64,000 bases of DNA from Priestia iocasae (GCF_016909075.1 NZ_JAFBFC010000002.1:372001-436000); one strand, 5' to 3'. Numbered from the stretch's first letter, positions 18,065 through 29,230 are shown. Program-made: numbers and translations. Notes: generated by a model from the sequence alone, not told the origin.

Positions 18065-19657
18065 TTACATAGAAGCAAATCCTGCTTGAGAGAACAATGC
18101 ATATACCACAATCATTGCAACAACGGCTACTAGCCCCATTGGATAAACAAGCTTCCAAGGCGTTAACTCAACAGCTTCTTTATCTTCAAGAACATAATCT
18201 GTATTTCTTGGTGCTATTTTTCCGATAATTAACATTAATCCTGAACATACTACGAAGAGAATACCTAGAATATGAAGGAAATGTAGGCCTGTATCCCATA
18301 CTAGCTGAGTCACTGCATACACGGAAATAAAAACAGCTAATGATACTTTAGCAGCAACGGCAGGTACTCGTTTTGTTACATATCCAATAAAGATAATCGT
18401 AAAGATCGGAACATTGTAGAAACCATTTACAATTTGTAAGTATTGGAAAAATCCTTGTGGAACGTTTGCAATTAATGGTGCTACACTCATTGCAAATAAA
18501 GCTAAGAATAATCCAGCTACCTTACCATGACGTACTAACACTTTATCTGGTGCCTTCGGCTTAAAGTAAGGCTTATAAATATTTAATACAAACAACGTTA
18601 CACTTGAGTTTAATGCAGAGTTAAATGATGATAAAATTGCTCCAAATAAAACGGCTGCGAAAAAACCGACTAACGGTGTTGGAAGAACGTGGTTCACTAA
18701 CTTTGGGTACGCTTCCATCGGTTGAAGACCAGGACCAAAAATATTGTACGCAATGATACCAGGAATAATTAAAAAGGCTGGACCTAGCAGTTTTAAGAAT
18801 GCCGCAATAATTAAGCCTTTTTGTCCTTCTCTTAAGTTTTTCGCTGCTAACGCACGCTGAATAATATGTTGTGCGGTACCCCAGTAGAACAGGTTCACTA
18901 ATAGCATTCCTGTAAACATTGTACTAAAAGGAACTGGATCTGAATTGCTTCCAATTGAATTAAGCTTTTCTGGTGTGTTTTCTACAATTGTATGAAAACC
19001 TGCAACTGGTGACCCGTCACCTAATACGGTTAATCCTAAAGCTGGAATCATTAAACCACCAACTAGCAAGCCTATTCCATTAATCGTGTCAGAAATCGCA
19101 ACCGCTTTCAAACCACCAAAAATAGCATAGATAGAACCAATAATTCCAATTGTCCACACTGTAATCCAAATAGCAGCTGTTGGACTAACACCTAATAGTT
19201 CTGGAACATTAAAAATACCACTTAATGCCGTCGCACCTGAATATAAGATTGGTGGTAATAGATTTAATACATATCCGAACAAAAACAATAAGGTTACAAT
19301 CTGCTTTGTACCTGAATCAAATCGTTCTTCTAAAAAATCTGGAATTGTTGTAATTCCACCTTTTAAATAACGTGGTAATAAGAATAAAGCAACTAGCACA
19401 AGCGCAATGGCTGAACCTACTTCCCAGCCCATTACGGACATGTTGTATGCATATCCATCTGCATTTAAGCCAACTAGCTGTTCTGTTGATAGATTGGTTA
19501 ACATTAACGACCCTGCAATCACCCAACCCGTTAAACTACGTCCGCCTAAAAAGTATCCTTCTGACGTATCGAGATTATCATTACGTGTCAGACGATAAGA
19601 AATATAGGCAACTAAACCTGTAAAAAATAGAAATGATAGCACTGTTATGATGTTCAT
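18065..19657 (-). CDS. Sodium:solute symporter, vSGLT-like (probable galactose uptake)
   Basis: An integral membrane transporter of the SSS family, 530 residues with about 14 hydrophobic segments. The N-terminal part EGYFLGGRSLTGWVIAGSLMLTNLSTEQLVGLNADGYA matches the sodium/galactose transporter vSGLT subgroup from memory, including the NLS/STEQ stretch near the sodium and sugar sites. NLFYWGTAQHIIQRALAAKNLREGQKG is another shared block. The ATG at 19657 is preceded by AAGGGTG eight bases away; the GTG nine bases upstream abuts that site. Proximity to galKT and the AraC-type regulator makes galactose or a related sugar the likely substrate. Confidence 0.82.
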   Translation of the reverse strand: MNIITVLSFLFFTGLVAYISYRLTRNDNLDTSEGYFLGGRSLTGWVIAGSLMLTNLSTEQLVGLNADGYAYNMSVMGWEVGSAIALVLVALFLLPRYLKGGITTIPDFLEERFDSGTKQIVTLLFLFGYVLNLLPPILYSGATALSGIFNVPELLGVSPTAAIWITVWTIGIIGSIYAIFGGLKAVAISDTINGIGLLVGGLMIPALGLTVLGDGSPVAGFHTIVENTPEKLNSIGSNSDPVPFSTMFTGMLLVNLFYWGTAQHIIQRALAAKNLREGQKGLIIAAFLKLLGPAFLIIPGIIAYNIFGPGLQPMEAYPKLVNHVLPTPLVGFFAAVLFGAILSSFNSALNSSVTLFVLNIYKPYFKPKAPDKVLVRHGKVAGLFLALFAMSVAPLIANVPQGFFQYLQIVNGFYNVPIFTIIFIGYVTKRVPAVAAKVSLAVFISVYAVTQLVWDTGLHFLHILGILFVVCSGLMLIIGKIAPRNTDYVLEDKEAVELTPWKLVYPMGLVAVVAMIVVYALFSQAGFASM

Positions 19658-19718
19658 CGTTGTCACACCCTTACATTCATTTAATAATTTTCCGTTAAAT
19701 CAACTAGGAGATGTTAAT

Positions 19719-20246
19719 ATGGAATTTCTCTTCCCCCAATTTATTACGTATCCATACATTGTTCTCTTGTTTGTTATACAAGTTCTTGTTCTTATGCTGA
19801 ACATGACATTCCTTACGCATTTATTACTAGCTATTACATTATTTTTTATTTATCGCTTACAACGTCTATTTTCACTATCAAATCTATTATTAGCGTCTAT
19901 GAAGCCTTTTCAAGATTTGTATTTCTTCTTACTTTATACTGTTTCAATTTTTAATCATGTGCTGTTTGCTGTTAATGGATCGGTCTTTCATTCTCAGAAA
20001 TTATTTGTAATCGTTTGCATCATTCCTTTTTATTTATCTTTCACCTCATTAGCTTTATACGTTTACTATCAGTTCAAGAAAAGTACAATATGGACTCTAA
20101 AGCTTTGCATGCTAACATTAGCTTTGTATCCTATTGTGTCTTTACTTTTTAAATGGCTAGTTACGGCAAACTTGCTCGTTTCACTAAGTTATCTTCATTT
20201 AGCTTGGTATGCGAATAAACTCTATTACAAGCACCAAGTCAGATAG
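19719..20246 (+). CDS. Unknown multi-pass membrane protein (175 aa)
   Basis: A very hydrophobic protein beginning MEFLFPQFITYPYIVLLFVIQ, with about five predicted membrane helices and a basic C-terminus KLYYKHQVR. The ATG at 19719 follows TAGGAGATGTTAAT, a good ribosome binding site; an earlier in-frame ATG at 19647 lies inside the divergent symporter gene and is unlikely. It is transcribed away from the symporter and shares a bidirectional terminator with clpB. No family recognised and no catalytic residues evident. Confidence 0.62.
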   Translation: MEFLFPQFITYPYIVLLFVIQVLVLMLNMTFLTHLLLAITLFFIYRLQRLFSLSNLLLASMKPFQDLYFFLLYTVSIFNHVLFAVNGSVFHSQKLFVIVCIIPFYLSFTSLALYVYYQFKKSTIWTLKLCMLTLALYPIVSLLFKWLVTANLLVSLSYLHLAWYANKLYYKHQVR

Positions 20247-20382
20247 AAAGCGCATTCAAGTTCATGTAATATCTAATCGATTTGTTAATGTTCATTCTAT
20301 AAGCGCTTACAATATGCGTCAATAGTAAAAAAATTCACCTAAAAGGGTATTTATTTGCTATTTATCTCTTTTTAAACAAAAA

Positions 20383-20420
20383 AAGAAAGTAAGCTTCTCT
20401 ATGCTTACTTTCTTTTTTTG
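20383..20420. terminator. Bidirectional terminator between membrane gene and clpB
   Basis: AAAGAAAGTAAGC and GCTTACTTTCTTT form a perfect stem with a 7-8 nt loop, flanked by A- and T-runs. It serves the plus-strand membrane gene and clpB. Confidence 0.88.
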
Positions 20421-20446
20421 CTACGGTTATTTTTCAAACCAAGTAC

Positions 20447-23053
20447 TTATTGATGAATGAACGTAAACGTTTCGTTCTCTACATCTACTATTACATCACT
20501 GTAGTCTTTTATTTGCCCTGCAATGATCTGCCTTGCGATTAGTGTCTCTAGTTGTTTTTGGATAAATCGTTTTAAAGGTCTTGCACCATATACAGGATCA
20601 AATGCTGACACCGCAATGTATTTTTTTGCTCTTTCAGTTAACGATAAGGTAATGTTCCGATCAGTTAAACGTTGTTGTAGTAAGGAAACGAGCTTTTCAA
20701 CAATGCCTGAAACTTCATGGATGGTTAACGGTTTAAATAAAATCGTATCATCTATTCTATTTAAGAATTCTGGTCGGAAATGCTGACGTAACTGATTCAT
20801 CACTTGTCCACGTGCTTCTTCTTTAATCTCTCCGTCTTCTGATAATCCCTCTAATAAAAAGTGGGAACCAATATTAGACGTCATAATGATGACTGTATTT
20901 TTAAAATCAACAACTTTTCCTTTTGAATCTGTAACGTGTCCATCATCTAGCATCTGTAGCAAAATGTTGAACACTTCAGGGTGTGCTTTTTCAATTTCAT
21001 CTAATAAAACAACCGAGTAAGGTTTTCTTCGCACAGCTTCTGTTAATTGACCGCCTTCTTCATACCCCACATAGCCAGGAGGAGCACCAATTAAGCGTGA
21101 TACGGCATGTTTTTCCATGTACTCTGACATGTCGATTCGAATCATATGTTCTTCACTATCAAAAAGCGTCTGCGCTAACGTTTTGGCTAACTCTGTTTTC
21201 CCTACTCCTGTTGGTCCAAGAAAAATAAAAGAACCGATTGGACGATTTGGATCTTTAATTCCTGCTCTAGCGCGAAGTACAGCATCTGTCACTAGTGAAA
21301 CAGCTTCATCTTGTCCAATGACTCGCTTTTTTAGAATAGATTCTAATTTTAATAACTTCTCTCTTTCTCCTTCCACTAACTTCGAGACTGGAATACCTGT
21401 CCATCTCCCAACAATCTCCGCAATTTCTGCTTCGGTTACTTCTTCACGAATTAATCGATTTTCGGTTGATTTTTCTTCTGTTAGTTGCTCTAGGGCTTTT
21501 AGCTCTTTTTCTAAAGAGGGTATACGTCCATGTCGCAGTTCCGCTGCTTTATTAAGATCGTACTGATTTTCAGCTTCCTCTAAATCTCTTCTGGCTTTTT
21601 CTAGCCTTTCTCTCATCTCTTGCACAGATTGAATGGATTTCTTCTCTTGCTCCCATTTTAACTTCATACTATTTACTTTTTCTTGAAGATTTGAGATTTC
21701 TTCCTGAATAACTGCTAATCGTTCTTGACTTGCTTGATCCGCTTCCTTGCTTAATGCTGCTTCTTCAATTTGCAGCTGCATAAGTTTACGGGTCACTTCA
21801 TCTAATTCTGATGGCATCGAATCGATTTCTGTTCGAATCGTTGCACATGCTTCATCAATTAAATCAATTGCTTTATCAGGTAAAAAACGATCAGATATAT
21901 ATCGATCGGATAATGTAGCTGCTGCTACTATCGCACGGTCGTGAATGTTCACCCCGTGATGAATTTCAAATCGCTCTTTTAATCCACGTAAAATCGATAC
22001 CGTATCTTCAACGGTTGGCTCTTCCACAAGCACTTGTTGAAAACGACGTTCTAACGCTGGATCTTTTTCGATATATTGACGGTGTTCATCTAGTGTCGTA
22101 GCGCCAATGCAATGAAGTTCTCCTCTTGCTAACATTGGCTTTAGTAAGTTTCCAGCATCCATTGATCCATCTGTACGTCCTGCTCCTACAATCGTATGAA
22201 GTTCATCAATAAACAATAGAACACGACCGTCACTCTTTTTGACTTCTTGCAAAACAGCCTTTAATCGCTCTTCAAACTCTCCGCGAAATTTTGCTCCTGC
22301 AATTAATGCTCCCATATCCAGTGAAAATACTGTTTTATCCTTGAGGCCTTCTGGAACATCTCTTCTGACAATTCGTTGAGCTAATCCTTCTACAATTGCT
22401 GTCTTCCCTACACCAGGCTCTCCTATTAAAACGGGATTATTTTTTGTTTTTCGTGATAAAATTCGAATAACTCGACGAATTTCAGCATCTCGACCAATAA
22501 CAGGATCAATCTTTCCTGCTCGCACTTCTGCTACTAAATCTCGTCCATACTTCGATAAAGCTTCATATGTAACTTCTGGGTTTTGACTCGTAATACGCTG
22601 GTTCCCCCTTATGTCTTTAATCACTTCTAACAGCTTACGTTTCGTTAATTGATATTGCTGAAAGAGTCGACCAACATCTGTATTCTTTTCATCTGCTATG
22701 CTTAACAGTACATGTTCTACTGATATATATTCATCATTTAAATGCTTCGCTTCTTCCTCTGCTTTTACAAGTAATTGTTGAAGCTGACTGGTTACATAAA
22801 CTTTACCTGCTTCTGTTCCTGAACCTGTTACAATTGGCTTTTTATTCATTATACCTTTTAAATCATGCTGAAAATCTTGAACAGAAACATCTAGCTTCTC
22901 TATCATTCGAGGTGCAATTCCCTCACTCTGCTCAATAAGCGCTTGCATGAGATGCACAACATCAATTTGCTGATGCCGTTGCTTAATTGCAATTGATTGG
23001 GCATTTGAAATGGCCTCTTGTAACTTTTGTGTCATTTTATTTATATCCAACAT
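20447..23053 (-). CDS. clpB: ClpB disaggregase (Hsp100)
   Basis: Hexameric AAA+ chaperone that pulls proteins out of aggregates together with DnaK. The 868-residue protein has an N-domain (residues 1-145), AAA1 with Walker [10 protein letters not shown] (about 205-213), a coiled-coil middle domain rich in Glu/Lys/Leu (about 400-530) that distinguishes ClpB from ClpC/ClpE, and AAA2 with Walker [11 protein letters not shown]. The linker motif [11 protein letters not shown] is present. The ATG at 23053 ([12 protein letters not shown]) fits family starts and has GGAG close upstream. A CtsR box lies just upstream, so it should be heat-inducible. B. subtilis lacks clpB, as far as I know. Confidence 0.95.
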   Translation of the reverse strand: MLDINKMTQKLQEAISNAQSIAIKQRHQQIDVVHLMQALIEQSEGIAPRMIEKLDVSVQDFQHDLKGIMNKKPIVTGSGTEAGKVYVTSQLQQLLVKAEEEAKHLNDEYISVEHVLLSIADEKNTDVGRLFQQYQLTKRKLLEVIKDIRGNQRITSQNPEVTYEALSKYGRDLVAEVRAGKIDPVIGRDAEIRRVIRILSRKTKNNPVLIGEPGVGKTAIVEGLAQRIVRRDVPEGLKDKTVFSLDMGALIAGAKFRGEFEERLKAVLQEVKKSDGRVLLFIDELHTIVGAGRTDGSMDAGNLLKPMLARGELHCIGATTLDEHRQYIEKDPALERRFQQVLVEEPTVEDTVSILRGLKERFEIHHGVNIHDRAIVAAATLSDRYISDRFLPDKAIDLIDEACATIRTEIDSMPSELDEVTRKLMQLQIEEAALSKEADQASQERLAVIQEEISNLQEKVNSMKLKWEQEKKSIQSVQEMRERLEKARRDLEEAENQYDLNKAAELRHGRIPSLEKELKALEQLTEEKSTENRLIREEVTEAEIAEIVGRWTGIPVSKLVEGEREKLLKLESILKKRVIGQDEAVSLVTDAVLRARAGIKDPNRPIGSFIFLGPTGVGKTELAKTLAQTLFDSEEHMIRIDMSEYMEKHAVSRLIGAPPGYVGYEEGGQLTEAVRRKPYSVVLLDEIEKAHPEVFNILLQMLDDGHVTDSKGKVVDFKNTVIIMTSNIGSHFLLEGLSEDGEIKEEARGQVMNQLRQHFRPEFLNRIDDTILFKPLTIHEVSGIVEKLVSLLQQRLTDRNITLSLTERAKKYIAVSAFDPVYGARPLKRFIQKQLETLIARQIIAGQIKDYSDVIVDVENETFTFIHQ

Positions 23054-23074
23054 AACCACTCCATCTCTCAAGGG

Positions 23075-23091
23075 TTTGACCATTATTGACC
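23075..23091 (-). promoter_or_regulatory. CtsR operator of clpB
   Basis: Minus-strand GGTCAATAATGGTCAAA matches the CtsR heptad direct repeat (RGTCAAANANRGTCAAA) at 16 of 17 positions. It lies just downstream of the -10 element, where CtsR would block transcription at normal temperature. Confidence 0.85.
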
Positions 23092-23100
23092 TTTTGATTT

Positions 23101-23130
23101 ATTATACATTTTGCTTTTAGCAGAAGTAAA
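23101..23130 (-). promoter_or_regulatory. Sigma-A promoter of clpB
   Basis: The -10 TATAAT (23101-23106) and -35 TTTACT (23125-23130) are separated by 18 bp on the minus strand. The -35 touches the small hairpin that follows yjzC. Confidence 0.65.
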
Positions 23131-23151
23131 GCCATCCGCTATTGGATGGCT
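23130..23151 (-). terminator. Small hairpin after yjzC
   Basis: AGCCATCC and GGATGGCT form an 8-bp stem with a 6-nt loop, followed by TTACTT on the minus strand. The T-run is poor, so readthrough into clpB is possible. Confidence 0.45.
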
Positions 23152-23171
23152 CTGTACTTTCAAACATAAAG

Positions 23172-23351
23172 TTAAGGTTTAGGCATATACGTCCAGTGGC
23201 GGTCATCATTTGATGTTTCCGGAAAGCGTTCGCCTGCTTTAAGCTTCACCTTTTGTGGCTTGTTCACATTGCTTCCAGTTTCACCTATTTCTATATATAC
23301 ACCGTTATTTGGCGCTTTTTGACCAGGTGTGAAGTGTCTATTTTGTCCCAT
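23172..23351 (-). CDS. yjzC: YjzC-like small protein
   Basis: A 59-residue protein, MGQNRHFTPGQKAPNNG..., with conserved-looking stretches VYIEIGETGSNV, KVKLKAGERFPET and a C-terminal RHWTYMPKP. This is the YjzC family as I remember it, also similar to YjzC/YezB-type small Bacillus proteins of unknown function. AAGGAGGAAGTGAC precedes the ATG. It is directly upstream of clpB on the same strand. In B. subtilis it lies next to the arg-car operon, consistent with the gene order here. Confidence 0.82.
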   Translation of the reverse strand: MGQNRHFTPGQKAPNNGVYIEIGETGSNVNKPQKVKLKAGERFPETSNDDRHWTYMPKP

Positions 23352-23478
23352 GTCACTTCCTCCTTATTGTAGGTATTTCATTCATACTATTCCCTTCGTT
23401 TTGCTTTTTCATAATGGATAAGTTTACTATAATCTGTAGAGGAAACCGTATACAATGAAGTCCTATGAAAAATTGTCC

Positions 23479-23507
23479 TTCACATACATACAAAAATTTC
23501 TTATACT
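23479..23507 (+). promoter_or_regulatory. Sigma-A promoter of uppP
   Basis: TTCACA (23479-23484), 17-bp spacer and TATACT (23502-23507), about 50 nt before the uppP start codon. Confidence 0.55.
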
Positions 23508-23559
23508 TGTGTAGTTGAATATGGACACATACTCTGTGAAGTTGGAGAGGATATAAACG

Positions 23560-24372
23560 ATGGAACAATTCATGCTCATTATAAAGTATTTAATTTTAGG
23601 ACTCTTTCAAGGATTTACCGAGCCTATTCCTATTTCTTCAAGTGGACACTTAGTACTTGTACAAGAATTAATGGGTGTAAAGATTGAGGGTTTAAGCTTT
23701 GAGCTGTTGGTAAATGCAGCCTCTTTAATTGCTGTTTTGATTATTTATCGTGAAGATATTGTTCGTTTAGTTGTAAACGGCCTTCGCTATATAAAAACCA
23801 AAGATGTCGATGCAAAATCTGATTTTCAATTCATTATTTACTTAATTGTGGCTACAATTCCTGCTGGGGTAATCGGAGTGTTATATGGCGATTACATAGC
23901 AGCTACCTTTAAAGATGTAAAAGTATTAGGATTTGCTTTATTAGCAACGGGTGTTGCACTTTGGATTATTCGTAACCTTCGTGGTCGTAAAAATGATGCA
24001 GCCCTGTCAATGAAGGACGCCATTATTATTGGGTTAGCACAAGCTGTAGCTTTAATTCCAGGTATCAGTCGCTCTGGTGCGACGATTGTCGCAGCCATGC
24101 TTCGTGGAACAAAGCAAGAAACGGCATTACGCTTTTCATTCTTATTGTTTATCCCTGTTAGCCTAGGCGGTACCATTCTTGCGATAACAGATCTTTTAGA
24201 AGATAAAAACCTTGCACAACTTGCTGTTCCTTATGCAGTCGCATTTTTAGGTTCACTTGTTGCTTCTTATTTCTCTTTAAAATGGTTTATGGGTATTATG
24301 GCGCGTGGTAACTTAAAATACTTTGCCATTTATTGTTTTATTGTTGGAACGTTAGTTGTACTATTCATGTAA
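23560..24372 (+). CDS. uppP: Undecaprenyl-diphosphate phosphatase UppP/BacA
   Basis: Membrane enzyme that removes a phosphate from undecaprenyl pyrophosphate on the outer face, recycling the lipid carrier of cell-wall synthesis; overproduction gives bacitracin resistance in this family. The 270-residue protein has the first conserved motif [18 protein letters not shown] (about residues 17-34) and the second [10 protein letters not shown] (about 167-176), with eight hydrophobic segments. The [11 protein letters not shown] form differs from the more common TEFLP type and may mark a second paralogue seen in some Bacillus. GTTGGAGAGG is the ribosome binding site. It has its own promoter and terminator. 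Confidence 0.9.
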   Translation: MEQFMLIIKYLILGLFQGFTEPIPISSSGHLVLVQELMGVKIEGLSFELLVNAASLIAVLIIYREDIVRLVVNGLRYIKTKDVDAKSDFQFIIYLIVATIPAGVIGVLYGDYIAATFKDVKVLGFALLATGVALWIIRNLRGRKNDAALSMKDAIIIGLAQAVALIPGISRSGATIVAAMLRGTKQETALRFSFLLFIPVSLGGTILAITDLLEDKNLAQLAVPYAVAFLGSLVASYFSLKWFMGIMARGNLKYFAIYCFIVGTLVVLFM

Positions 24373-24410
24373 TTAAAACATCCAGTGGGAAACCCCACTG
24401 GATGTTTTAA
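24373..24410. terminator. Bidirectional terminator between uppP and yhfK-like gene
   Basis: TTAAAACATCCAGTGGG and CCCACTGGATGTTTTAA form a 17-bp stem with a very short loop. It contains the stop codon of the convergent gene. Confidence 0.88.
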
Positions 24411-25051
24411 TGTGCAAACTTTAATGCTTGTTCAATTGATGTCTCTCCTGTTAAGATTTCAAAATTCTTTCCTATTGTTGTCTCTTCTTTTAGAGATTGT
24501 ACTAATACTTTTGCTACATCTTCACGAGAGATTGATTTTGATTTATCTTTAATTTGTTCATTCACATCAATTTTTCCTGTTGGTTGGTCATTTGTTAATG
24601 CACCCGGTCGAACAATTGTATATTGCAGGCTAGATTGCTCTAAATGTGTGTCGGCTATGGCTTTTGCACGTAAATATAGTTGTAAGCCTTCTGGACCTTG
24701 TTCAGGTGCATCGGTTCCCATTGAACTTAACATCACAAACCTTGTTACACCTTGATTCTTTGCCTCATCAATAATGCTTTTTGCACCTTCTTGATCTATA
24801 GCAATGGTTTTGTCATCACCTGTTTTTGATCCTGATCCTGCTGCAAAAATGATTGCATCCATTCCTTTTACAGCGTTTGAAAGATCTTTTTCAAGATCGC
24901 CAAGCACTGTTTTAGCACCTTTGGCTTCTAAACCACTCGCTTGCTTTTCATCGCGAATCATCGCAAATGGTTCAAATGTATGGTCTTCTGCTAAAAGAGA
25001 AATAACATGTTTTCCTGTTAATCCATTTGCTCCAACAACTAATACTTTCAT
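24407..25051 (-). CDS. YhfK-like NAD(P)-binding protein (atypical SDR)
   Basis: A 214-residue single-domain Rossmann protein. The N-terminal MKVLVVGANGLTGKHVISLL carries the GxxGxxG nucleotide-binding motif; DAIIFAAGSGSKTGDDKTIAIDQEGA, RFVMLSSMGTD and YTIVRPGALTND are blocks shared with YhfK and related SDR_a5 proteins, which lack a full YxxxK catalytic pair. The substrate is unknown; NAD(P)H quinone or redox-sensing roles have been proposed for relatives. AAAGGTGATTATGA precedes the ATG. It is monocistronic between terminators. Confidence 0.78.
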   Translation of the reverse strand: MKVLVVGANGLTGKHVISLLAEDHTFEPFAMIRDEKQASGLEAKGAKTVLGDLEKDLSNAVKGMDAIIFAAGSGSKTGDDKTIAIDQEGAKSIIDEAKNQGVTRFVMLSSMGTDAPEQGPEGLQLYLRAKAIADTHLEQSSLQYTIVRPGALTNDQPTGKIDVNEQIKDKSKSISREDVAKVLVQSLKEETTIGKNFEILTGETSIEQALKFAH

Positions 25052-25110
25052 TCATAATCACCTTTCATTCCTTTAATCTACTCTTGTTGTTCCCCCTTCC
25101 TTTCTAAATT

Positions 25111-25147
25111 AAACATGGGTGCTTCTGTAACAGAAGCACCCATGTTT
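25111..25147 (-). terminator. Terminator of the arg-car operon
   Basis: AAACATGGGTGCTTCTG and CAGAAGCACCCATGTTT form a perfect 17-bp stem with loop TTA, seven bases after the argF stop codon. Confidence 0.9.
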
Positions 25148-25154
25148 GATTTGT

Positions 25155-26114
25155 TTATAAAATGGCTTGTAATAACGCTTTTTGCACATGCATGCGATTT
25201 CCTGCTTGTTGAAATACGACCGAGTTTGGACCATCAATAATTGCAGCCGTTACTTCTTCCTCTCGATGGGCCGGAAGACAATGTAAGAATAAATAGTCAT
25301 CTTTTGCATATTTGACTAACTCTTCATTAATTTGATAAGGAGCAAACACCTTCAACCGGTTCGCTGATTCCTCTTCCTGTCCCATACTCGTCCATACATC
25401 TGCATACAATACATCTGCATCTTTTGCTGCTTCAATTGGACTTTCGGTAACTGTTATGGTTGAATGATTTTCTTTTGCAACCTCTGTTGCGTATTTTACA
25501 ACAAACTCTTTTGGTTCATATCCTTTTGGACAAGCAATTGTAAAGTCAATTCCTACTTTTGCACAAGCAATCATAAGCGAATGTGCAACATTATTTCCGT
25601 CTCCAATGTAAGATACTTTTAGTTTCTGAAAGGTCTTCTTGTGCTCATAAATCGTTAATAAATCAGCTAGAGCTTGACATGGATGAAAATCATCCGTTAA
25701 TCCATTAATCACAGGAATATCCGCATGCTTCGCTAATTCAACGACTTTCTCATGTTCGAATGTGCGAATCATAATAACATCAATGAATTGCGATAGTACT
25801 TTTGCTGTGTCAGCGACGGTTTCTCCTCTCCCTAACTGCAAATCCTTTCCGTTTAAGTAAAGGGCATTTCCACCTAACTGCATCATGCCAGCTTCAAATG
25901 AAACTCTCGTTCGTGTAGATGATTTTTCAAAAATCATCCCCAATGTTTTTCCTTTAAGCGGTGAAATGATGTCTCCATTCTGATGCTTTGCCTTTAAATC
26001 CATCGCATCCTCAATAAGCGATAGAATTTCTTCTGTTGAATAATCCATCAAGCTTAATAAATCTTTATTTTTTAAGTTCACATTCTTTTTTAGATAAGAT
26101 AATGTACTCGTCAC
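25155..26114 (-). CDS. argF: Ornithine carbamoyltransferase ArgF
   Basis: Makes citrulline from ornithine and carbamoyl phosphate. Motifs are [13 protein letters not shown] (carbamoyl-phosphate binding, about residues 60-72), [11 protein letters not shown] (about 145-155) and [13 protein letters not shown] (ornithine/active-site Cys loop). The start is a GTG overlapping the carB stop codon by four bases (ATGTGA context) with AAGGAAG seven bases upstream; the earlier in-frame ATG lies deep in carB. This gives 319 residues, normal for the family. It is the last gene of argC-J-B-D-carA-carB-argF and uses the carbamoyl phosphate made by its two upstream neighbours. Confidence 0.94.
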   Translation of the reverse strand: MTSTLSYLKKNVNLKNKDLLSLMDYSTEEILSLIEDAMDLKAKHQNGDIISPLKGKTLGMIFEKSSTRTRVSFEAGMMQLGGNALYLNGKDLQLGRGETVADTAKVLSQFIDVIMIRTFEHEKVVELAKHADIPVINGLTDDFHPCQALADLLTIYEHKKTFQKLKVSYIGDGNNVAHSLMIACAKVGIDFTIACPKGYEPKEFVVKYATEVAKENHSTITVTESPIEAAKDADVLYADVWTSMGQEEESANRLKVFAPYQINEELVKYAKDDYLFLHCLPAHREEEVTAAIIDGPNSVVFQQAGNRMHVQKALLQAIL

Positions 26115-29100
26115 ATCGTCACTTCCTTTTCTTTTTCCGTTTGAGTGATCCACTCTTGTAGAGAAGAGATAGAACTTTTATTTGTTTGAAATGCTTTTAA
26201 GAATAGTTGAACCGTTTCTTCTTCTGTCATCACTAATAGACCATGCTTTAATGCTTCCATACGAGCCTCTTTGTCATCACGCTGTAAGCTAACAAATAGC
26301 ATCGCTTCTTTTTTACGAATCCAATTAGAAACATCTTCTTCTATAACGACTTTCAGCCCCACTGCTTGTATGGCTGAAACTAGTGACTCATTTGAACTGT
26401 TTGACTGAATGTAAACTTCACTTGCTTGTTTATGAGACATGAGATACGAATAAAATACTTTCTTGGCTGCTTCCTCCACAGTAGATGCAATGGCAATCCC
26501 TTCTCCAGTCGATTTCATCTCAGGACCAACTAATGGATCTACACCTGCTAGTTTATTTGTTGAGAAAACAGGAAATTTCAACGTCGTATACGGAACATCT
26601 GACAATAATCCCTTTTCTTCGTGGATTTCCGGCAACAATTTCCCAAGCAATAATTGCGTAGATAGCGAAATAAGCGGAACCTTAGTTACTTTGCTCACAA
26701 CAGGAACAGTGCGACTTGCCCGTGGATTTACTTCTAACACATACACATCATTGTTATGAATGACGTATTGAATATTCATAATCCCTTTGTAATTCAGTTT
26801 CTTGGTTAACTGTTCAGCATAATGAACAATTTTGTGCTTTTGCGTTTCTGTTAATGTTTGAGCTGGTAGGTAAGCATAACTATCGCCAGAGTGGACACCC
26901 GCTTTTTCAACATGTTCGACAATGGTTGGAATTAATACATCCTTTCCATCACATACTGCATCAATTTCTGCTTCCTTACCTGGCAAATAGGCGTCTAATA
27001 AAATGGGATAGTGCGTTTTTTGAATCAATGACAAGCATGATGTTAGTTCTTCTTTATTTTGTAACGTCATCATCCCTTTTCCACCAATCACATAAGACGG
27101 ACGAAGAAGGATTGGAAAACCAATGATATCAGCTTTTTGAATCAGCTCTTCTTCGTCACTTGCCATTTCACCCGGTACATGAGGGATATTTAACTCTTCT
27201 AATAATTGATAAAATAACTCTCGATCTTCAAGCGTATCAATCATCTTATTTGTCACACCTAAAATCAAAATCCCGGCTTCTTCTAATCCTTTTACAAGGT
27301 TGATTGCCGTTTGGCCACCATATTGCAAAATAACATGGTGAACATTCTCAGCTTCTAACACATTTAACACATCTTCAACTGTGACGGGTTCAAAGAATAA
27401 TCGATTTGCAATTTCAAAGTCTGTGCTCACCGTCTCAGGATTATTATTAATTAAGATGGTTTCGTAGCCTTCGTCTTGAAGAGCCAGCACACCATGAACA
27501 GAGCTGTAATCAAACTCCACTCCTTGGCCGATGCGAATTGGTCCCGATCCGATAATCGCTACCTTTTTATTGGCTGTTGGTGTTAATTCACTTTCTCCAT
27601 AATAACTAGAGTAAAAATAAGCCGTAGATGATTCAAATTCTGCTGCACATGTATCTACCATCTTATAACTTGGAATAATGCCAAGGGCTTTTCGCTTTTG
27701 TCTTACTTCGCTCTCTTGTGTCCCCCAAATAGTGGAGAGGTAAGAATCCGTGAAGCCTTTCTCTTTTGCTTCTTTTACTAACTCATCCTCCACTACTTCA
27801 ATCTGAGTAGCCTTTAGTTTGCTTTCAAGATCAATCAATTGTTTAAAATGCGTTAAGTAAAATGCATCAATTTTTGTAGCTTCATGAATGTCTTGAAGAG
27901 CAAAGCCGCGACGAATCAATTCAAAGATGATAAAAAGCCGTTCATCATCTTGCTTCTTTAATCGATCACAAAGCTGTGACATCGAGAAGCTTTTCAATCC
28001 CTCCACTTCTAACCCATTTATCCCTAATTCTAATGAGGAAATTGCCTTTTGAAGACTACGTTCAAAATTACGATCAATTGCCATAACTTCCCCTGTTGCT
28101 TTCATTTGCGTTCCTAATGTGCGATTTGCATAGAAGAATTTATCAAATGGCCATCTCGGAAACTTTACTACGACATAATCTAGAGAAGGCTCAAAACTCG
28201 CATAGGTATCACCCGTTACAGGATTAAGTACTTCATCCAGTGTGTACCCTACTGCTAGTTTCGCTGCAATCTTTGCAATTGGATAGCCTGTTGCTTTGGA
28301 TGCTAGCGCTGAAGAACGGCTAACACGTGGATTCACTTCGATTAAGTAATATTGTTTACTATGAGGGTCAAGCGCAAACTGAATATTGCAGCCTCCGATA
28401 ATTCCTAATGCTGAAATAATTTTAATCGAAGCGGAGCGCAGCATCTGATATTCCACATCTGTTAACGTTTGAGATGGTGCGACTACAATCGAGTCTCCGG
28501 TATGCACACCAACAGGATCAATGTTTTCCATGTTACAAATGGTAATACATGTGTTTTGTTTATCACGCATCACTTCGTATTCAATTTCTTTATATCCAGC
28601 AATGCTCTTTTCAATGAGACATTGGTGAATGGCACTTTCACGCAGTCCTGAAGTCGCTAATTGCTCAAGTTCTTGCATCGAATGAGCAATCCCTCCACCT
28701 GTTCCTCCTAGTGTATACGCAGGTCTTACGATGACTGGGAAGCCAATTTTAGTAGCGAATGCTAATGCTTCCTTAACTGTTACTACTATTTCACTTTCAG
28801 GGACAGGCTCATGTAATTCTTTCATTAAAGCTCGAAACTCTTCGCGACTCTCTCCTTTTTTAATTGAATCAATAGGTGTTCCTAGTAGCTTTACGTTATA
28901 TTTTTCTAAAATTCCCTTTTCATGTAGCTCTAGGGCTAAGTTTAGTCCCGTCTGTCCTCCTACTGTTGCAAGTAAGCCATTCGGTTGTTCTTTTTTTATC
29001 ACTTCTTCTACGTAATCGACCGTTAATGGTTCAAAATAAATGACATCGGCGATATGTTCATCTGTCATAATCGTGGCTGGATTGTTGTTCAAAAGAATAA

Positions 29101-29230
29101 CTTTATAGCCTTCTTCCTTTAATGATAAGCAAGCTTGCGTTCCAGAATAGTCAAATTCTGCTGCTTGCCCAATGACAATAGGCCCTGATCCTATAACTAA
29201 TATCGTTTGTAATGTTTGATCTTTAGGCAT
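26111..29230 (-). CDS. carB: Carbamoyl-phosphate synthase large subunit, arginine-specific
   Basis: ATP-grasp synthetase making carbamoyl phosphate from bicarbonate, ammonia (from CarA) and two ATP. The 1039 residues form two homologous halves: the first begins [22 protein letters not shown], the second [21 protein letters not shown] near residue 560. Each has ATP-grasp blocks such as [12 protein letters not shown] and [12 protein letters not shown] and EVNPR motifs. The C-terminal MGS-like regulatory domain is short. It overlaps carA by eight bases and argF by four, so the trio is coupled. Its place in the arg operon marks it as the arginine-repressed isozyme. Confidence 0.95.
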   Translation of the reverse strand: MPKDQTLQTILVIGSGPIVIGQAAEFDYSGTQACLSLKEEGYKVILLNNNPATIMTDEHIADVIYFEPLTVDYVEEVIKKEQPNGLLATVGGQTGLNLALELHEKGILEKYNVKLLGTPIDSIKKGESREEFRALMKELHEPVPESEIVVTVKEALAFATKIGFPVIVRPAYTLGGTGGGIAHSMQELEQLATSGLRESAIHQCLIEKSIAGYKEIEYEVMRDKQNTCITICNMENIDPVGVHTGDSIVVAPSQTLTDVEYQMLRSASIKIISALGIIGGCNIQFALDPHSKQYYLIEVNPRVSRSSALASKATGYPIAKIAAKLAVGYTLDEVLNPVTGDTYASFEPSLDYVVVKFPRWPFDKFFYANRTLGTQMKATGEVMAIDRNFERSLQKAISSLELGINGLEVEGLKSFSMSQLCDRLKKQDDERLFIIFELIRRGFALQDIHEATKIDAFYLTHFKQLIDLESKLKATQIEVVEDELVKEAKEKGFTDSYLSTIWGTQESEVRQKRKALGIIPSYKMVDTCAAEFESSTAYFYSSYYGESELTPTANKKVAIIGSGPIRIGQGVEFDYSSVHGVLALQDEGYETILINNNPETVSTDFEIANRLFFEPVTVEDVLNVLEAENVHHVILQYGGQTAINLVKGLEEAGILILGVTNKMIDTLEDRELFYQLLEELNIPHVPGEMASDEEELIQKADIIGFPILLRPSYVIGGKGMMTLQNKEELTSCLSLIQKTHYPILLDAYLPGKEAEIDAVCDGKDVLIPTIVEHVEKAGVHSGDSYAYLPAQTLTETQKHKIVHYAEQLTKKLNYKGIMNIQYVIHNNDVYVLEVNPRASRTVPVVSKVTKVPLISLSTQLLLGKLLPEIHEEKGLLSDVPYTTLKFPVFSTNKLAGVDPLVGPEMKSTGEGIAIASTVEEAAKKVFYSYLMSHKQASEVYIQSNSSNESLVSAIQAVGLKVVIEEDVSNWIRKKEAMLFVSLQRDDKEARMEALKHGLLVMTEEETVQLFLKAFQTNKSSISSLQEWITQTEKEKEVTM

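Noticed and set aside
20298-20311. cre-like palindrome TATAAGCGCTTACA
   Set aside because: It matches 13 of 14 positions but lies between two convergent gene ends with no promoter nearby, so a regulatory role is unlikely.
21117-21566. Plus-strand frame of 149 codons
   Set aside because: It lies antisense within clpB, whose protein is unambiguous.
23353-23568. Minus-strand frame upstream of yjzC
   Set aside because: It covers the uppP promoter, has no ribosome binding site and encodes a sequence of no recognisable kind.
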